Shown piece by piece: positions 24,205 to 32,904 of a DNA stretch of 64,000 nt. Position numbers and translations under genes: made by a program. A model generated the notes under the pieces. It searched no databases. It saw only the letters and a list, made by a program, of their open reading frames with translations, and was not told where the DNA came from. This stretch comes from UBA668 sp039796575 (GTDB taxonomy: Bacteria > Actinomycetota > Acidimicrobiia > Acidimicrobiales > Ilumatobacteraceae): the NCBI GenBank assembly GCA_039796575.1, contig JBDKJP010000017.1:49307-113306 (forward strand). Reading direction: 5' to 3'. Numbering within the stretch: position 1 is the first letter of the stretch; the number at the start of each line of letters is the position of its first letter.

Positions 24205-24747
24205 ATGGCCATGGCAGCCCGCATCGAGCGCTCCGAGCGCGTGGAACGCACCACCGCGGTGCGCAGCCGCGTGCACGGCGGTGCCCAGGAACGGGCGATG
24301 GTGAAGTCGACGGCGTCGGTGGCCCACGTGGCACGTCGCCCGCAGTTGGTGGTGGTGGCACCGCAGCGCCGCACGGCGCGCTGGATCATCGCCGGTTCGG
24401 TGCTGGTGTTCGCGCTGATGCTCGGTGCCGCCGCCTTCCAGACGCAGCTCGCCCGCCGGCAGCTCACGCTCGACACGCTCGACCGCAACATCCGTGCGGC
24501 ACACGAGCAGTTCGACGTGCTGCGCCGCGAGCGGGCCGAGCTCCGCTCGCCCGGCCGCCTCGCCGAGGAGGCCGCGCTGCTGGGCATGGTGCCCGCCACG
24601 CAGACGCAGTTCGTCACCATCGACCCGTCGGTGATCGCCGACGTGCAGCGCACCGGGGTGCCGGCCGACCCGCATCGCGAGCCGACCATCGAGCAGGAGT
24701 TCGCCGAGTACGCCGCCGTGAAGGCCCAGGCCGGAGGTGCCCCGTGA
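24205..24747 (+). CDS. ftsL: Cell division protein FtsL-like
   Basis: A 180-residue bitopic membrane protein: a basic cytoplasmic N-terminus of about 58 residues, one helix (WIIAGSVLVFALMLGAAAF, about 60-78), then an extracytoplasmic coiled coil (QTQLARRQLTLDTLDRNI). Sequence identity to FtsL is always low. The call rests on topology, length and position between rsmH and ftsI. FtsL scaffolds FtsQ and FtsW/FtsI at the septum. The stop overlaps the ftsI start (GTGA). Confidence 0.85.
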   Translation: MAMAARIERSERVERTTAVRSRVHGGAQERAMVKSTASVAHVARRPQLVVVAPQRRTARWIIAGSVLVFALMLGAAAFQTQLARRQLTLDTLDRNIRAAHEQFDVLRRERAELRSPGRLAEEAALLGMVPATQTQFVTIDPSVIADVQRTGVPADPHREPTIEQEFAEYAAVKAQAGGAP

Positions 24748-26756
24748 GCGACAGCAGCCGCACCCGTACCGCCGGCGCCCGCTCGCACGGCACCCGCACC
24801 CACGGCCGCACCACCTCGGGCCGCACCACCTCGGCGCGGACGTCTGCCGGTCGCACGGCTGCGCCGCGCACGCCGACAGCGCACCGCAGCCCGCAGCCGA
24901 GCCGCCCCACCACCCGTTCCGCGCCGGCCGTGAAGAAGGCGCCCCCCGCCCGCTCCTCGGCCGCACTCCGCGCCAAGCGCGCGCCTCGCCGGCGCACGCC
25001 CGGCTTCCAGATGACGTTCCGCGCCGGCGACACGCGCAAGCGCATGCAGTTCGTGTTCGTCCTGACGGCGCTGCTGTTCCTGGCCGTCATCGCACGCGTG
25101 GCCATCCTGCAGACCGTGGGCAGCGACTCGCTGGTCGAGGCGGGTCGAGCGCAGCGCGTCAGCGAGAGCGTGCTGCACGCCCAGCGCGGCACCATCTTCG
25201 CCCGCGACGGGGGAGAGCTCGCCATCAGCGTGCCGAGCGCCACCGTGTTCGCGAACCCGAAGCTCGTCGTCGACCCGGAGGCCACCGTGAAGGTGCTCGC
25301 CACCATGCTCGGCCTCGACGCGGAGAAGCAGCAGAAGCTGCTCGCGTCGTTCGCGGCGAAGAACAAGAGCTTCGTCTACGTGGCCCGCCAGATCGACGAC
25401 AGCACCGCCGACGCCGTGATGGCGCTCAACCTCGCCGGCATCGACACGGTGCGCGAGGACAAGCGCACCATGCCGAGTGGCGCGGTGGGCCGCAGCATCC
25501 TCGGTCGCACCGACATCGACGGCACGGGCACCGCCGGCCTCGAGCTCCAGTACGACGAGATCCTCACCGGCACCGACGGCGAGCGCGTGCGCGAGCACGA
25601 CGCCAAGGGTCGTTCCATCCCCGGCTCGGGTGCCACCACCATCGAGCCGATCCCGGGCGAGGATCTCGTGCTCACGCTCGACCGTTCGCTGCAGTTCCAG
25701 GTGGAGCAGGCGCTGCTCACCCGGGTCGACGAGGTGAAGGGCAAGGGCGGCACCGTGGTGGTGATGGACACCGCGACGGGTGAGATCTACGCGGTGGCCA
25801 ACGTGGCGCGCGACGAAGCGACGCAGACGCTCGCGGTCACCTCGGCCAACCTGGCCGTGGTGGAGCCGTTCGAGCCCGGCTCGGTGGCCAAGGTGTTCAG
25901 CCTCTCGGCCGTGCTCGACCAGGGTGCGGCGAACCCCGACACCGTCATCACCGTGCCCGGCAAGAAGACGTTCGACGAGGGCACGCAGTGGGAGCAGACC
26001 ATCCGCGACGCCGAGCCGCACGGCGACATCCCGATGAGCATGCGCGAGATCCTCGTGCACTCGTCGAACCTCGGCACGTACTTCCTCGCCAACCGCATCG
26101 GCAGCGAGCAGCTCGCGAACTACCTCGACAAGTTCGGCTTCGGCCACGCCACGGCGTTGAACTTCCCGGGTGAGACCAAGGGCATCATCGACCCGGCCTC
26201 CGAGTGGCAGGGCACCGAGAACGTGACGGTCACCTACGGCTACCACTATCAGGCGTCCGCGGTGCAGTTCACGGCCGCCATCAACGCCGTCGCCAACGGT
26301 GGCACGTTCGTCGCGCCGAAGCTGCTGAAGGGCACCATCGGCGCCGACGGCACGGTGCGCGAGACCGCACCCTCCGACACGCACCCGGTGATCTCGTCGG
26401 CGGCCGCGGCCGCGATGACGTCGATGATGACCGACGTCGTGTGCGAGGGCACCGGCAAGGAGGCGCAGGTGCCGGGCATCTCGGTGGCGGGCAAGACCGG
26501 CACGGCGTACAAGACGCAGGACGGCGGCGGCTACGGCGACAAGAACAACCGCAAGTACCGTGCGTCGTTCGCCGGCTTCTTCCCGGCCGACGATCCGAAG
26601 GTCACCATCCTCGTCACCATCGACGAGCCCGACCCCACATCGGCCGACCGCTTCGGCGGCAAGGCCGCAGCGCCGCTCTTCGCCAAGGTGGCGACGGCGG
26701 CCATCCACGAGCTCACCATCGCCCCCAGCCCCGGTGACACCGGCTGCGCGGGGTGA
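24744..26756 (+). CDS. ftsI: Peptidoglycan transpeptidase FtsI (PBP3-type)
   Basis: A 670-residue class B penicillin-binding protein for septal cross-linking. An unusual first 95 residues are Arg/Thr/Ser/Ala-rich and basic. A membrane anchor follows (about 101-120), then the PBP dimer domain (RGTIFARDGGELAIS). The transpeptidase domain has catalytic Ser380 in PGSVAK, the SSN triad at 440-442 and KTG at 584-586. The GTG start overlaps the ftsL stop. The long basic cytoplasmic tail resembles that of actinobacterial FtsI proteins but is low-complexity. Confidence 0.95.
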   Translation: MSDSSRTRTAGARSHGTRTHGRTTSGRTTSARTSAGRTAAPRTPTAHRSPQPSRPTTRSAPAVKKAPPARSSAALRAKRAPRRRTPGFQMTFRAGDTRKRMQFVFVLTALLFLAVIARVAILQTVGSDSLVEAGRAQRVSESVLHAQRGTIFARDGGELAISVPSATVFANPKLVVDPEATVKVLATMLGLDAEKQQKLLASFAAKNKSFVYVARQIDDSTADAVMALNLAGIDTVREDKRTMPSGAVGRSILGRTDIDGTGTAGLELQYDEILTGTDGERVREHDAKGRSIPGSGATTIEPIPGEDLVLTLDRSLQFQVEQALLTRVDEVKGKGGTVVVMDTATGEIYAVANVARDEATQTLAVTSANLAVVEPFEPGSVAKVFSLSAVLDQGAANPDTVITVPGKKTFDEGTQWEQTIRDAEPHGDIPMSMREILVHSSNLGTYFLANRIGSEQLANYLDKFGFGHATALNFPGETKGIIDPASEWQGTENVTVTYGYHYQASAVQFTAAINAVANGGTFVAPKLLKGTIGADGTVRETAPSDTHPVISSAAAAAMTSMMTDVVCEGTGKEAQVPGISVAGKTGTAYKTQDGGGYGDKNNRKYRASFAGFFPADDPKVTILVTIDEPDPTSADRFGGKAAAPLFAKVATAAIHELTIAPSPGDTGCAG

Positions 26757-28174
26757 CCGTGACCGATCGTCTGCTCGGCGAAGTGGTCACCGGAGCGGCG
26801 TTGCGGGACGCAGTGCTGCGCGGCGATGCGGCCACGGTGGTGCGCGGGGTCACCCACGACTCGCGCCAGGTGCGTGAGGGCTCACTGTTCTGCTGCCTCC
26901 GGGGTGGTACCACCGACGGTCACGGGTTTGCTGCCGCTGCCGTGACCGCCGGTGCCACCGCCCTGTTGGTCGACCATCCCCTCGACCTGCCGGTCGCGCA
27001 GGTCGTCGTGCCCGACACCCGCGCCGCGATGGGTCACCTGGCCGCGTCGTTCTGGGGGCACCCTGCGCGTCGCCTCACGATGGTGGGGGTCACCGGCACG
27101 AACGGCAAGACCACCACCACCAGCCTGCTCGCCGCGGTGCTCGAGGGTGCCGGCCTGCCGACCGGTGTCATCGGCACGCTCACGGGCAAGCACACCACTC
27201 CTGAGTCCACGGAGCTGCAGGAACGCCTCGCGGCGTTCCTCGACGACGGCAAGCGGGCCGTCGTGATGGAGGTGTCGTCGCACGCACTCGCGTTGCACCG
27301 CGTCGACGGCGCGCACTTCGACGTGGCGGTGTTCACGAACCTCGGCCGCGACCACCTCGACCTGCACGGCACGGTCGAGCGCTACTTCGCCGCGAAGGCG
27401 ATGCTGTTCGAGCGCGGCCTCACCGAGCGAGGCGTGGCCAACGTCGACGACCCGCACGGTCGTCTGCTCGTCGACGCCGCGCCGGTGCCGATGACCGGCT
27501 TCGGCGAGGGTGACGTGACCGACCTCGAGGTCGGTGCGACGAGCCATTCCTACACGTGGCGCGGCGTGCGCGTCGAGGTCGGCCTCGGCGGCGTGTTCAA
27601 CGCGATGAACAGCCTCGCGGCCGCCACGGCGGCGGCCGAGCTGGGCATCGCGCCCGCGGTCATCGCTCGGGGCCTCGCGGCCGCCGAGCAGGTGCCGGGG
27701 CGGTTCGAAGCGGTGCGGGCGGGTCAGCCGTTCGACGTGATCGTCGACTTCGCCCACACCCCGGACGGCCTGCGGGAAGCCCTCGCCGCCGCGCGTGCCG
27801 CGGTGGGCGGGGGCCGGGTCGTCGTGGTGTTCGGGTGCGGCGGCGACCGCGACCGCGAGAAGCGTCCCGAGATGGGCGCCGTGGCCGCGACGCTGGCCGA
27901 TCGGGTGGTCGTCACGTCCGACAACCCTCGCTCCGAGGATCCGCTCGAGATCGTCAATGCCATCCTCCGGGGGGTACCTGGCGACTACCGTGACCGAGTT
28001 GTGAGCGACCCCGACCGACGCCGAGCCTTTGCCGTCGCGTTCCAGGACGCTCGACCGGGCGATCTGGTGCTCATCGCCGGCAAGGGCCACGAGACCACGC
28101 AGACCATCGGCGACCAGGTGTTGCCCTTCGACGACCGCGCCGTGGCCCGCGCCGTGCTGGAGGAACTGTCGTGA
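26753..28174 (+). CDS. murE: UDP-MurNAc-L-Ala-D-Glu:meso-diaminopimelate ligase
   Basis: A 473-residue Mur ligase that adds the third stem-peptide residue. The ATP site is VTGTNGKTTTTSLL. Other motifs are MEVSSHALALHRVDG, FTNLGRDHLDLHGT, DFAHTPDGLREAL and VFGCGGDRDREKRPEMG. The DNPRSEDP motif, with DNPR contacting the amino acid, indicates meso-diaminopimelate rather than lysine. The GTG start overlaps the ftsI stop and its own stop overlaps the mraY start. murF, which normally follows, is not here. Confidence 0.95.
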   Translation: MTVTDRLLGEVVTGAALRDAVLRGDAATVVRGVTHDSRQVREGSLFCCLRGGTTDGHGFAAAAVTAGATALLVDHPLDLPVAQVVVPDTRAAMGHLAASFWGHPARRLTMVGVTGTNGKTTTTSLLAAVLEGAGLPTGVIGTLTGKHTTPESTELQERLAAFLDDGKRAVVMEVSSHALALHRVDGAHFDVAVFTNLGRDHLDLHGTVERYFAAKAMLFERGLTERGVANVDDPHGRLLVDAAPVPMTGFGEGDVTDLEVGATSHSYTWRGVRVEVGLGGVFNAMNSLAAATAAAELGIAPAVIARGLAAAEQVPGRFEAVRAGQPFDVIVDFAHTPDGLREALAAARAAVGGGRVVVVFGCGGDRDREKRPEMGAVAATLADRVVVTSDNPRSEDPLEIVNAILRGVPGDYRDRVVSDPDRRRAFAVAFQDARPGDLVLIAGKGHETTQTIGDQVLPFDDRAVARAVLEELS

Positions 28175-29223
28175 TCGCCGTCATGATCGCCGGCGCCACC
28201 GCGATGCTGGTCGCCCTGTTCGGCACGCGGTTCCTCATCCGGTTCTTCCGCAAGGCCGGGGCGGGGCAGCCCATCCTCGGCAAGGAGGACCTCGGCCCCG
28301 AGCACCACATGGCCAAGCAGGGCACGCCCACCATGGGTGGCATCGCCATCGTCGGCGCGTCCATCGTCGGTTGGCTGGTCGCGCACCTGCGCCCGGGCAT
28401 CGCGATCTCCAACCAGGTGCTCATCATGTGGGTCGGCCTGCTGGCCATGGCCGGCATGGGCTTCCTCGACGACTTCATCAAGGTGCGCAAGCGGCACAAC
28501 CGCGGCATCTTCTGGAAGAAGAAGAGCTACATCACGTTCGGCATCTCGGTGCTCATCGCGTGGTGGCTCGTGGCCGCCACCGGTGTCAGCGAGACCATCT
28601 CGTTCACCCGCGCCGACCTGCCGGGCTGGCAGGTGCCGTGGCCGATCTTCGTGCTGTACCTCGGCGCCATCATCTGGGCCACCAGCAACGCGGTGAACGT
28701 CACCGACGGCCTCGACGGCCTGGCCGGCGGTTCGGCCGGCATGGGCTTCCTCGCGTTCACCATCATCGCCTACTGGTCGTTCCGCAACCCGACCGTGTAC
28801 GGCGACGTCGTGAACCCGCTCGACCTGGCCGTGTTCGCCGCGGCGTTCGCCGGCGCGTGCGGCGGGTTCCTCTGGTACAACGCGGCACCCGCGCGCATCT
28901 TCATGGGCGACGTGGGCGCGCTGGCCATCGGCACCGCGCTGTCGTTGCTGGCCATCACCACCAACACCCAACTGCTGCTCATCCTGATCTGCGGCATCAA
29001 CGTGATGGAGGCCGGCTCGGTGGCCGTGCAGATGGTGGTGTTCAAGGCGTCGGGGCGCAAGAAGCGGCTGTTCCGCATGTCGCCAATCCATCACCACTTC
29101 GAGCTCATCGGCTGGCCCGAGACCACGGTCATCATCCGCTTCTGGCTGATCTGCGGCATCTTCGTGGCCACCGCGCTGGGCATCTTCATCGGCGACTTCA
29201 CCAAGATCACGGACAACCTCTGA
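28171..29223 (+). CDS. mraY: Phospho-N-acetylmuramoyl-pentapeptide transferase
   Basis: A 350-residue polytopic membrane enzyme that makes lipid I from UDP-MurNAc-pentapeptide and undecaprenyl phosphate. The characteristic motifs are present: KQGTPTMGGIAIV, GFLDDFIKV (the Asp pair), NAVNVTDGLDGLAGG, ARIFMGDVGALAIG and the histidine triplet MSPIHHHFELIGW. About ten hydrophobic helices can be traced. The GTG start overlaps the murE stop directly, so no space remains for murF. Confidence 0.96.
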   Translation: MIAVMIAGATAMLVALFGTRFLIRFFRKAGAGQPILGKEDLGPEHHMAKQGTPTMGGIAIVGASIVGWLVAHLRPGIAISNQVLIMWVGLLAMAGMGFLDDFIKVRKRHNRGIFWKKKSYITFGISVLIAWWLVAATGVSETISFTRADLPGWQVPWPIFVLYLGAIIWATSNAVNVTDGLDGLAGGSAGMGFLAFTIIAYWSFRNPTVYGDVVNPLDLAVFAAAFAGACGGFLWYNAAPARIFMGDVGALAIGTALSLLAITTNTQLLLILICGINVMEAGSVAVQMVVFKASGRKKRLFRMSPIHHHFELIGWPETTVIIRFWLICGIFVATALGIFIGDFTKITDNL

Positions 29224-29234
29224 GGCGCCACACG

Positions 29235-30593
29235 ATGACCCGTACCGCCCACATCCACGGCATCGCCCTCAGCGGCGAGGCGTTGGCGCACCAGCTGGTG
29301 CGACGTGGCTGGGTGGTGACGGTGGCCGACGACGCACCCGACGACGCGAAGCGTGCGCTCGCGGCGTCGCTCGGCGCCACGTTGGTCGAACGGCCCGATG
29401 CGGCCACCACGGCGGCACTGGTGTCAGCGGCCGACATCGTCTGCCCGGCGCCCGGTGTGCCGGAGACGCACGAGGTGGTGCGCGCCGCGCAGGCCGCCGG
29501 CACGCCGGTGCGCACCGAGATCGACCTCGCCTACGAGTGGGAGCAGGAACGCGCCGGCGGTCCGCGGCCGATGCTCGCCATCACCGGCACCGACGGCAAG
29601 ACCACCACCACGTTCCTGACGGCGCACATCCTCGAGACGGCCGGGTTGCATGCGGCCGCCGTGGGCAACACCGAGGTGCCGCTGGCGGCGGCGCTCGACG
29701 ACGACGTCGAGGCGTTCGCGGTGGAGTGCAGCAGCTTCCGTCTGCACTTCGTCGACTCGTTCCGCGCCGAGGCCGCGGTGTGGCTGAACCTCGCACCCGA
29801 TCACCAGAACTGGCACTCGTCGATGGCGTCGTACGAGGCGGCGAAGGCCCGCGTGTGGGCGCACCGCCGTCCCACCGACGTGGCCATCGGGTTCGCCGAC
29901 GATGCGGTGGTGATGCGCAACCTGCGCGCCGCCGGCGGCATCACCCGCACGTTCGCGTCGGCCGACGCCGACTACCACCTGGCCGACGGCTGGCTCGTCG
30001 GCCCGCAGGGTCGCATCGCCCCGGTCGCCGAGATGACCCGCCGCCTGCCCCACGACATCACCAATGCGCTCGCCGCGGCGGCACTGGTGCTCGAGTCGGG
30101 GCTCGCCGAGCCGCAGCACGTGCGCGCCGCGCTCGCCACATTCCGTCACCCGCCGCACCGCATCGAGCCGGTCGCCACCATCCGCGGCGTCGACTGGTTC
30201 AACGACTCCAAGGCCACCAGCCCGCACGCCGCGCTCACCGCCATCCGCGGGTTCGAGCACATCGTGCTGCTCGCTGGCGGCCGCAACAAGGGCCTCGACC
30301 TCGCCTCGCTGGCCACCGAGTCGGCGCGCGTCACCGCCGTCGTCGGCCTCGGCGAAGCGGGTGCCGAGGTGGCGGCGGCGTTCAACGGGAAGTGCCGCAC
30401 GGCCACGGCGTCGTCGATGGCCGAGGCCGTCGCGCTCGCCGACGCGTTCGCGGTCGAGGGCGACACGGTGCTGCTGTCGCCGGCGTGCGCGAGCTTCGAC
30501 TGGTACCCGGGCGGCGGCTATCCCGCCCGCGGTGACGACTTCAAGCGCCTCGTGCAGGAACTGGCTGCCACCACACGGAAGGAGACGGCATGA
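29235..30593 (+). CDS. murD: UDP-MurNAc-L-alanine:D-glutamate ligase
   Basis: A 452-residue Mur ligase that adds D-Glu. The ATP site is ITGTDGKTTTTFLTAHI. It has VECSSFRLHFVDSFRAEAAV and LNLAPDHQNWHSSMASYEAA, which corresponds to DHLDxH with Q-N in place of L-D. WFNDSKATSPHAAL (MurD signature) and LLSPACASFDWYPGGGYPAR follow. The N-terminal Rossmann loop reads GIALSGEALA instead of the usual GLGxSG. The ATG at 29235 lies eleven bases after the mraY stop. Confidence 0.94.
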   Translation: MTRTAHIHGIALSGEALAHQLVRRGWVVTVADDAPDDAKRALAASLGATLVERPDAATTAALVSAADIVCPAPGVPETHEVVRAAQAAGTPVRTEIDLAYEWEQERAGGPRPMLAITGTDGKTTTTFLTAHILETAGLHAAAVGNTEVPLAAALDDDVEAFAVECSSFRLHFVDSFRAEAAVWLNLAPDHQNWHSSMASYEAAKARVWAHRRPTDVAIGFADDAVVMRNLRAAGGITRTFASADADYHLADGWLVGPQGRIAPVAEMTRRLPHDITNALAAAALVLESGLAEPQHVRAALATFRHPPHRIEPVATIRGVDWFNDSKATSPHAALTAIRGFEHIVLLAGGRNKGLDLASLATESARVTAVVGLGEAGAEVAAAFNGKCRTATASSMAEAVALADAFAVEGDTVLLSPACASFDWYPGGGYPARGDDFKRLVQELAATTRKETA

Positions 30594-31792
30594 CCGCATC
30601 GTCGTCCGTCATCGGCGACCGCCGCCGCGCTGCGCTGGCCCGTGCCGACGCGATGCGCCGTCACCCGACGCGTGGCGACGGTCAGCGCAAGGCCGCGACG
30701 CCGCCGCCCACCGCGTTCTACGTCATCGCGGTGGTGGCGTTCGTGCTCACGATGCTCGGTCTGGTGATGGTGCTGTCGGCCACGTCGATCGCCCAGTTCC
30801 ACCGCGGCAACTCGCCGTGGCGGTTGTTCAACCGTCAGCTCCTGTGGGCCGTGCTCGGCCTCGTCGGGCTGTGGATGGCGATGCGCGTGCCCACCCGTCG
30901 GTGGCGACCGTTCATCGTGCCGGGCTTCCTGGTCACCTGCGGCCTGATGATCCTGCCGTTCGTGCCGGGCATCGGCGACCGCGTCAACGACGCGAGCTCG
31001 TGGGTGGTCATCGGGCCGATCAACTTCCAGCCGAGCGAGTTCCTGAAGCTCGCGCTGCTGGTGACCTGCGCCAACCTCCTGGCCATCCGCCGCAACGAGA
31101 TGCACGACCCGGCGCGCACCCTGTTCCCCGTGCTCGGGCTCGCCGCGCTGGCCTGCACGCTGTGCCTCGCGCAGGGCGACCTCGGCTCGGCCATCGTGCT
31201 CGCCGCCATCGTGTTCTTCATGGCGTTCATCGCCGGTGCGCCGCTGCTGCCGATGGCCGTCACCGGCCTGTTCGGTGCGGTCGCCGCCGGGGCGTTCGTG
31301 GTGTCGAGCCCGCGTCGCGAGGCTCGCTTCACGGCGTTCCTCGACATCGCGGCCCACAAGGACCACCTCAGCTACCAGACCTGGCAGGCGATGATCGCCA
31401 TGGCACAGGGCGGCGTCACCGGCTCCGGTGTCGGCCGCGGTGAGAACAAGCTCGGCGAGTTCCTGCCCCTCGCGCACAGCGACTTCATCTTCGCCGTCGT
31501 CGCCGAGGAGCTCGGGATGATCGGTGTGGTCGCGGTGCTCGGCGGCTTCCTGGTGCTCGCGTACGCCGGCGTGCAGGTGGCGCTGGCCACCCCCGACCGG
31601 TTCCACAGCCTGCTCGCCGGCGGCATCATCGGCTGGTTCGTGGTGCAGGCCATCATCAACGTCGGCGGCGTCACGGGCATGATGCCGGTCACCGGCCTCA
31701 CCCTGCCGTTCTTCTCGGCGGGTGGCAGCTCGTTGTTCGTCACCCTGGTGGCGACCGGGTTGCTGTTGAACGTCGCCCGCAACGTGCGATGA
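30590..31792 (+). CDS. ftsW: Peptidoglycan glycosyltransferase FtsW (SEDS family)
   Basis: A 400-residue polytopic SEDS protein, the septal lipid II polymerase that partners FtsI. A 40-residue basic cytoplasmic tail precedes about ten helices. Signatures are VLSATSIAQF, NDASSWVVIGPINFQPSEFLK, LAQGDLGSAIV, YQTWQAMIAMAQGGVTGSG, LPLAHSDFIFAVVAEELG and GMMPVTGLTLPFFSAGGSSL. The start overlaps the murD stop (ATGA) and its stop overlaps the murG start. Confidence 0.95.
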   Translation: MTASSSVIGDRRRAALARADAMRRHPTRGDGQRKAATPPPTAFYVIAVVAFVLTMLGLVMVLSATSIAQFHRGNSPWRLFNRQLLWAVLGLVGLWMAMRVPTRRWRPFIVPGFLVTCGLMILPFVPGIGDRVNDASSWVVIGPINFQPSEFLKLALLVTCANLLAIRRNEMHDPARTLFPVLGLAALACTLCLAQGDLGSAIVLAAIVFFMAFIAGAPLLPMAVTGLFGAVAAGAFVVSSPRREARFTAFLDIAAHKDHLSYQTWQAMIAMAQGGVTGSGVGRGENKLGEFLPLAHSDFIFAVVAEELGMIGVVAVLGGFLVLAYAGVQVALATPDRFHSLLAGGIIGWFVVQAIINVGGVTGMMPVTGLTLPFFSAGGSSLFVTLVATGLLLNVARNVR

Positions 31793-32904
31793 GCACGTAC
31801 GCCGTCGTCACCGGCGGTGGCACGTCGGGGCACGTGCTGCCCGCGCTCGCCATCGCCGACGCGTTGGTGGCGGCGGGGCACCCGAAGGAGTCCGTCCACT
31901 ACGTCGGCACGCAGCGCGGCGTCGAGCAGCGCCTCGCCCCCGAGTCGGGCTACGCGCACACGTTGCTCGACGTGGTCGGCCTGCAGCGCAGCCTGAGCAA
32001 GCGCAACCTGGCGTTCCCGTCGAAGCTGCGTGCGGCCACGAAGGAGGCCGAGGCGCTGCTGCGCACGCTGCAGCCGAAGGTGGTCGTCAACGTGGGTGGC
32101 TACGGCAGCTTCCCGGCCACGTGGGCGGCGAAGCGCCTCGGCATCCCGTACGTGGTGGTCTCGTACGACCGTCGCCCCGGCCTGGTGTCGAAGGTGATGG
32201 CGAAAAGGGCCGCGGCCGTGGCGGTGGCGTTCGAGGGGTCCACCCTGCCGCACGCCGAGCTCGTCGGCGCGCCGGTGCGTGGCGAGATGGTCACGCTCGA
32301 CCGCGCGGCGGCGCGGGCCGACGCCCGCCGGGCGCTCGACCTGCCCGACGACCGGTTCGTGCTGGCCGTGATGTGCGGTTCGCTCGGCGCCGCGGTCGTG
32401 AACCGCACGGTGGTGGAGGCGGTCGAACGACTCGCCGATCGCCGCGACCTGGCGGTGCACCACGTGGTGGGTGACCGATTTCTGGACCAGGCCGCGCCCG
32501 CTCGGGACGGCGCAGAAGGCATCCTGTACCGCGTGATCGGGTACGAGAACCGCATGCCGCAGGTGTACGCCGCGGCCGACCTCCTGGTCACCAGGGGCGG
32601 CGCGGGCACCATCGCCGAACTGGCCACCGTCGGTGCGCCCGCCATCGTGGTGCCGTGGCCCGATGCCGCCGAGAACCACCAGGTCGACAACGCGAAGGTG
32701 CTGTCGCAGCAGGGCGCGGCCCTGATGATCGAGCAGCCCGACTTCACGGTCGACCGCCTGGTGCAGGAGATCGACGGGTTCGCCGCCGAGCCGGCGCGCC
32801 TGGCCGTGATGGCCCACCGCGCGCGCGAGGCGGGTGCGGTCCATCGCAGCGGCGCGCTGGTCGCGCTCGTGGAGCGCGTCGCGGCCCAGGGGAGTGCCCG
32901 ATGA
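31789..32904 (+). CDS. murG: UDP-GlcNAc:lipid I N-acetylglucosaminyltransferase (divergent)
   Basis: A 371-residue GT28 enzyme that makes lipid II on the inner membrane face. It keeps the N-terminal G-loop VTGGGTSGHVLPALAIA (His of TSGH), NVGGYGSFPATWAAK, the second G-loop MCGSLGAAVVN and the donor-site TRGGAGTIAELATVGAPA followed by VVPWPDAAENHQVDNA. The usual H-E-x-N-x(3)-G-L-x-N acceptor-side motif is replaced by VSYDRRPGLVSK, so three conserved residues are lost. Position in the cluster and the rest of the fold still support MurG. Confidence 0.93.
   Translation: MSTYAVVTGGGTSGHVLPALAIADALVAAGHPKESVHYVGTQRGVEQRLAPESGYAHTLLDVVGLQRSLSKRNLAFPSKLRAATKEAEALLRTLQPKVVVNVGGYGSFPATWAAKRLGIPYVVVSYDRRPGLVSKVMAKRAAAVAVAFEGSTLPHAELVGAPVRGEMVTLDRAAARADARRALDLPDDRFVLAVMCGSLGAAVVNRTVVEAVERLADRRDLAVHHVVGDRFLDQAAPARDGAEGILYRVIGYENRMPQVYAAADLLVTRGGAGTIAELATVGAPAIVVPWPDAAENHQVDNAKVLSQQGAALMIEQPDFTVDRLVQEIDGFAAEPARLAVMAHRAREAGAVHRSGALVALVERVAAQGSAR

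Noticed and set aside
24744..25030. Arg/Thr-rich start of ftsI as a mis-called start
   Set aside because: The GTG overlaps the ftsL stop exactly, as at other junctions, and long basic cytoplasmic tails occur in other actinobacterial FtsI proteins.
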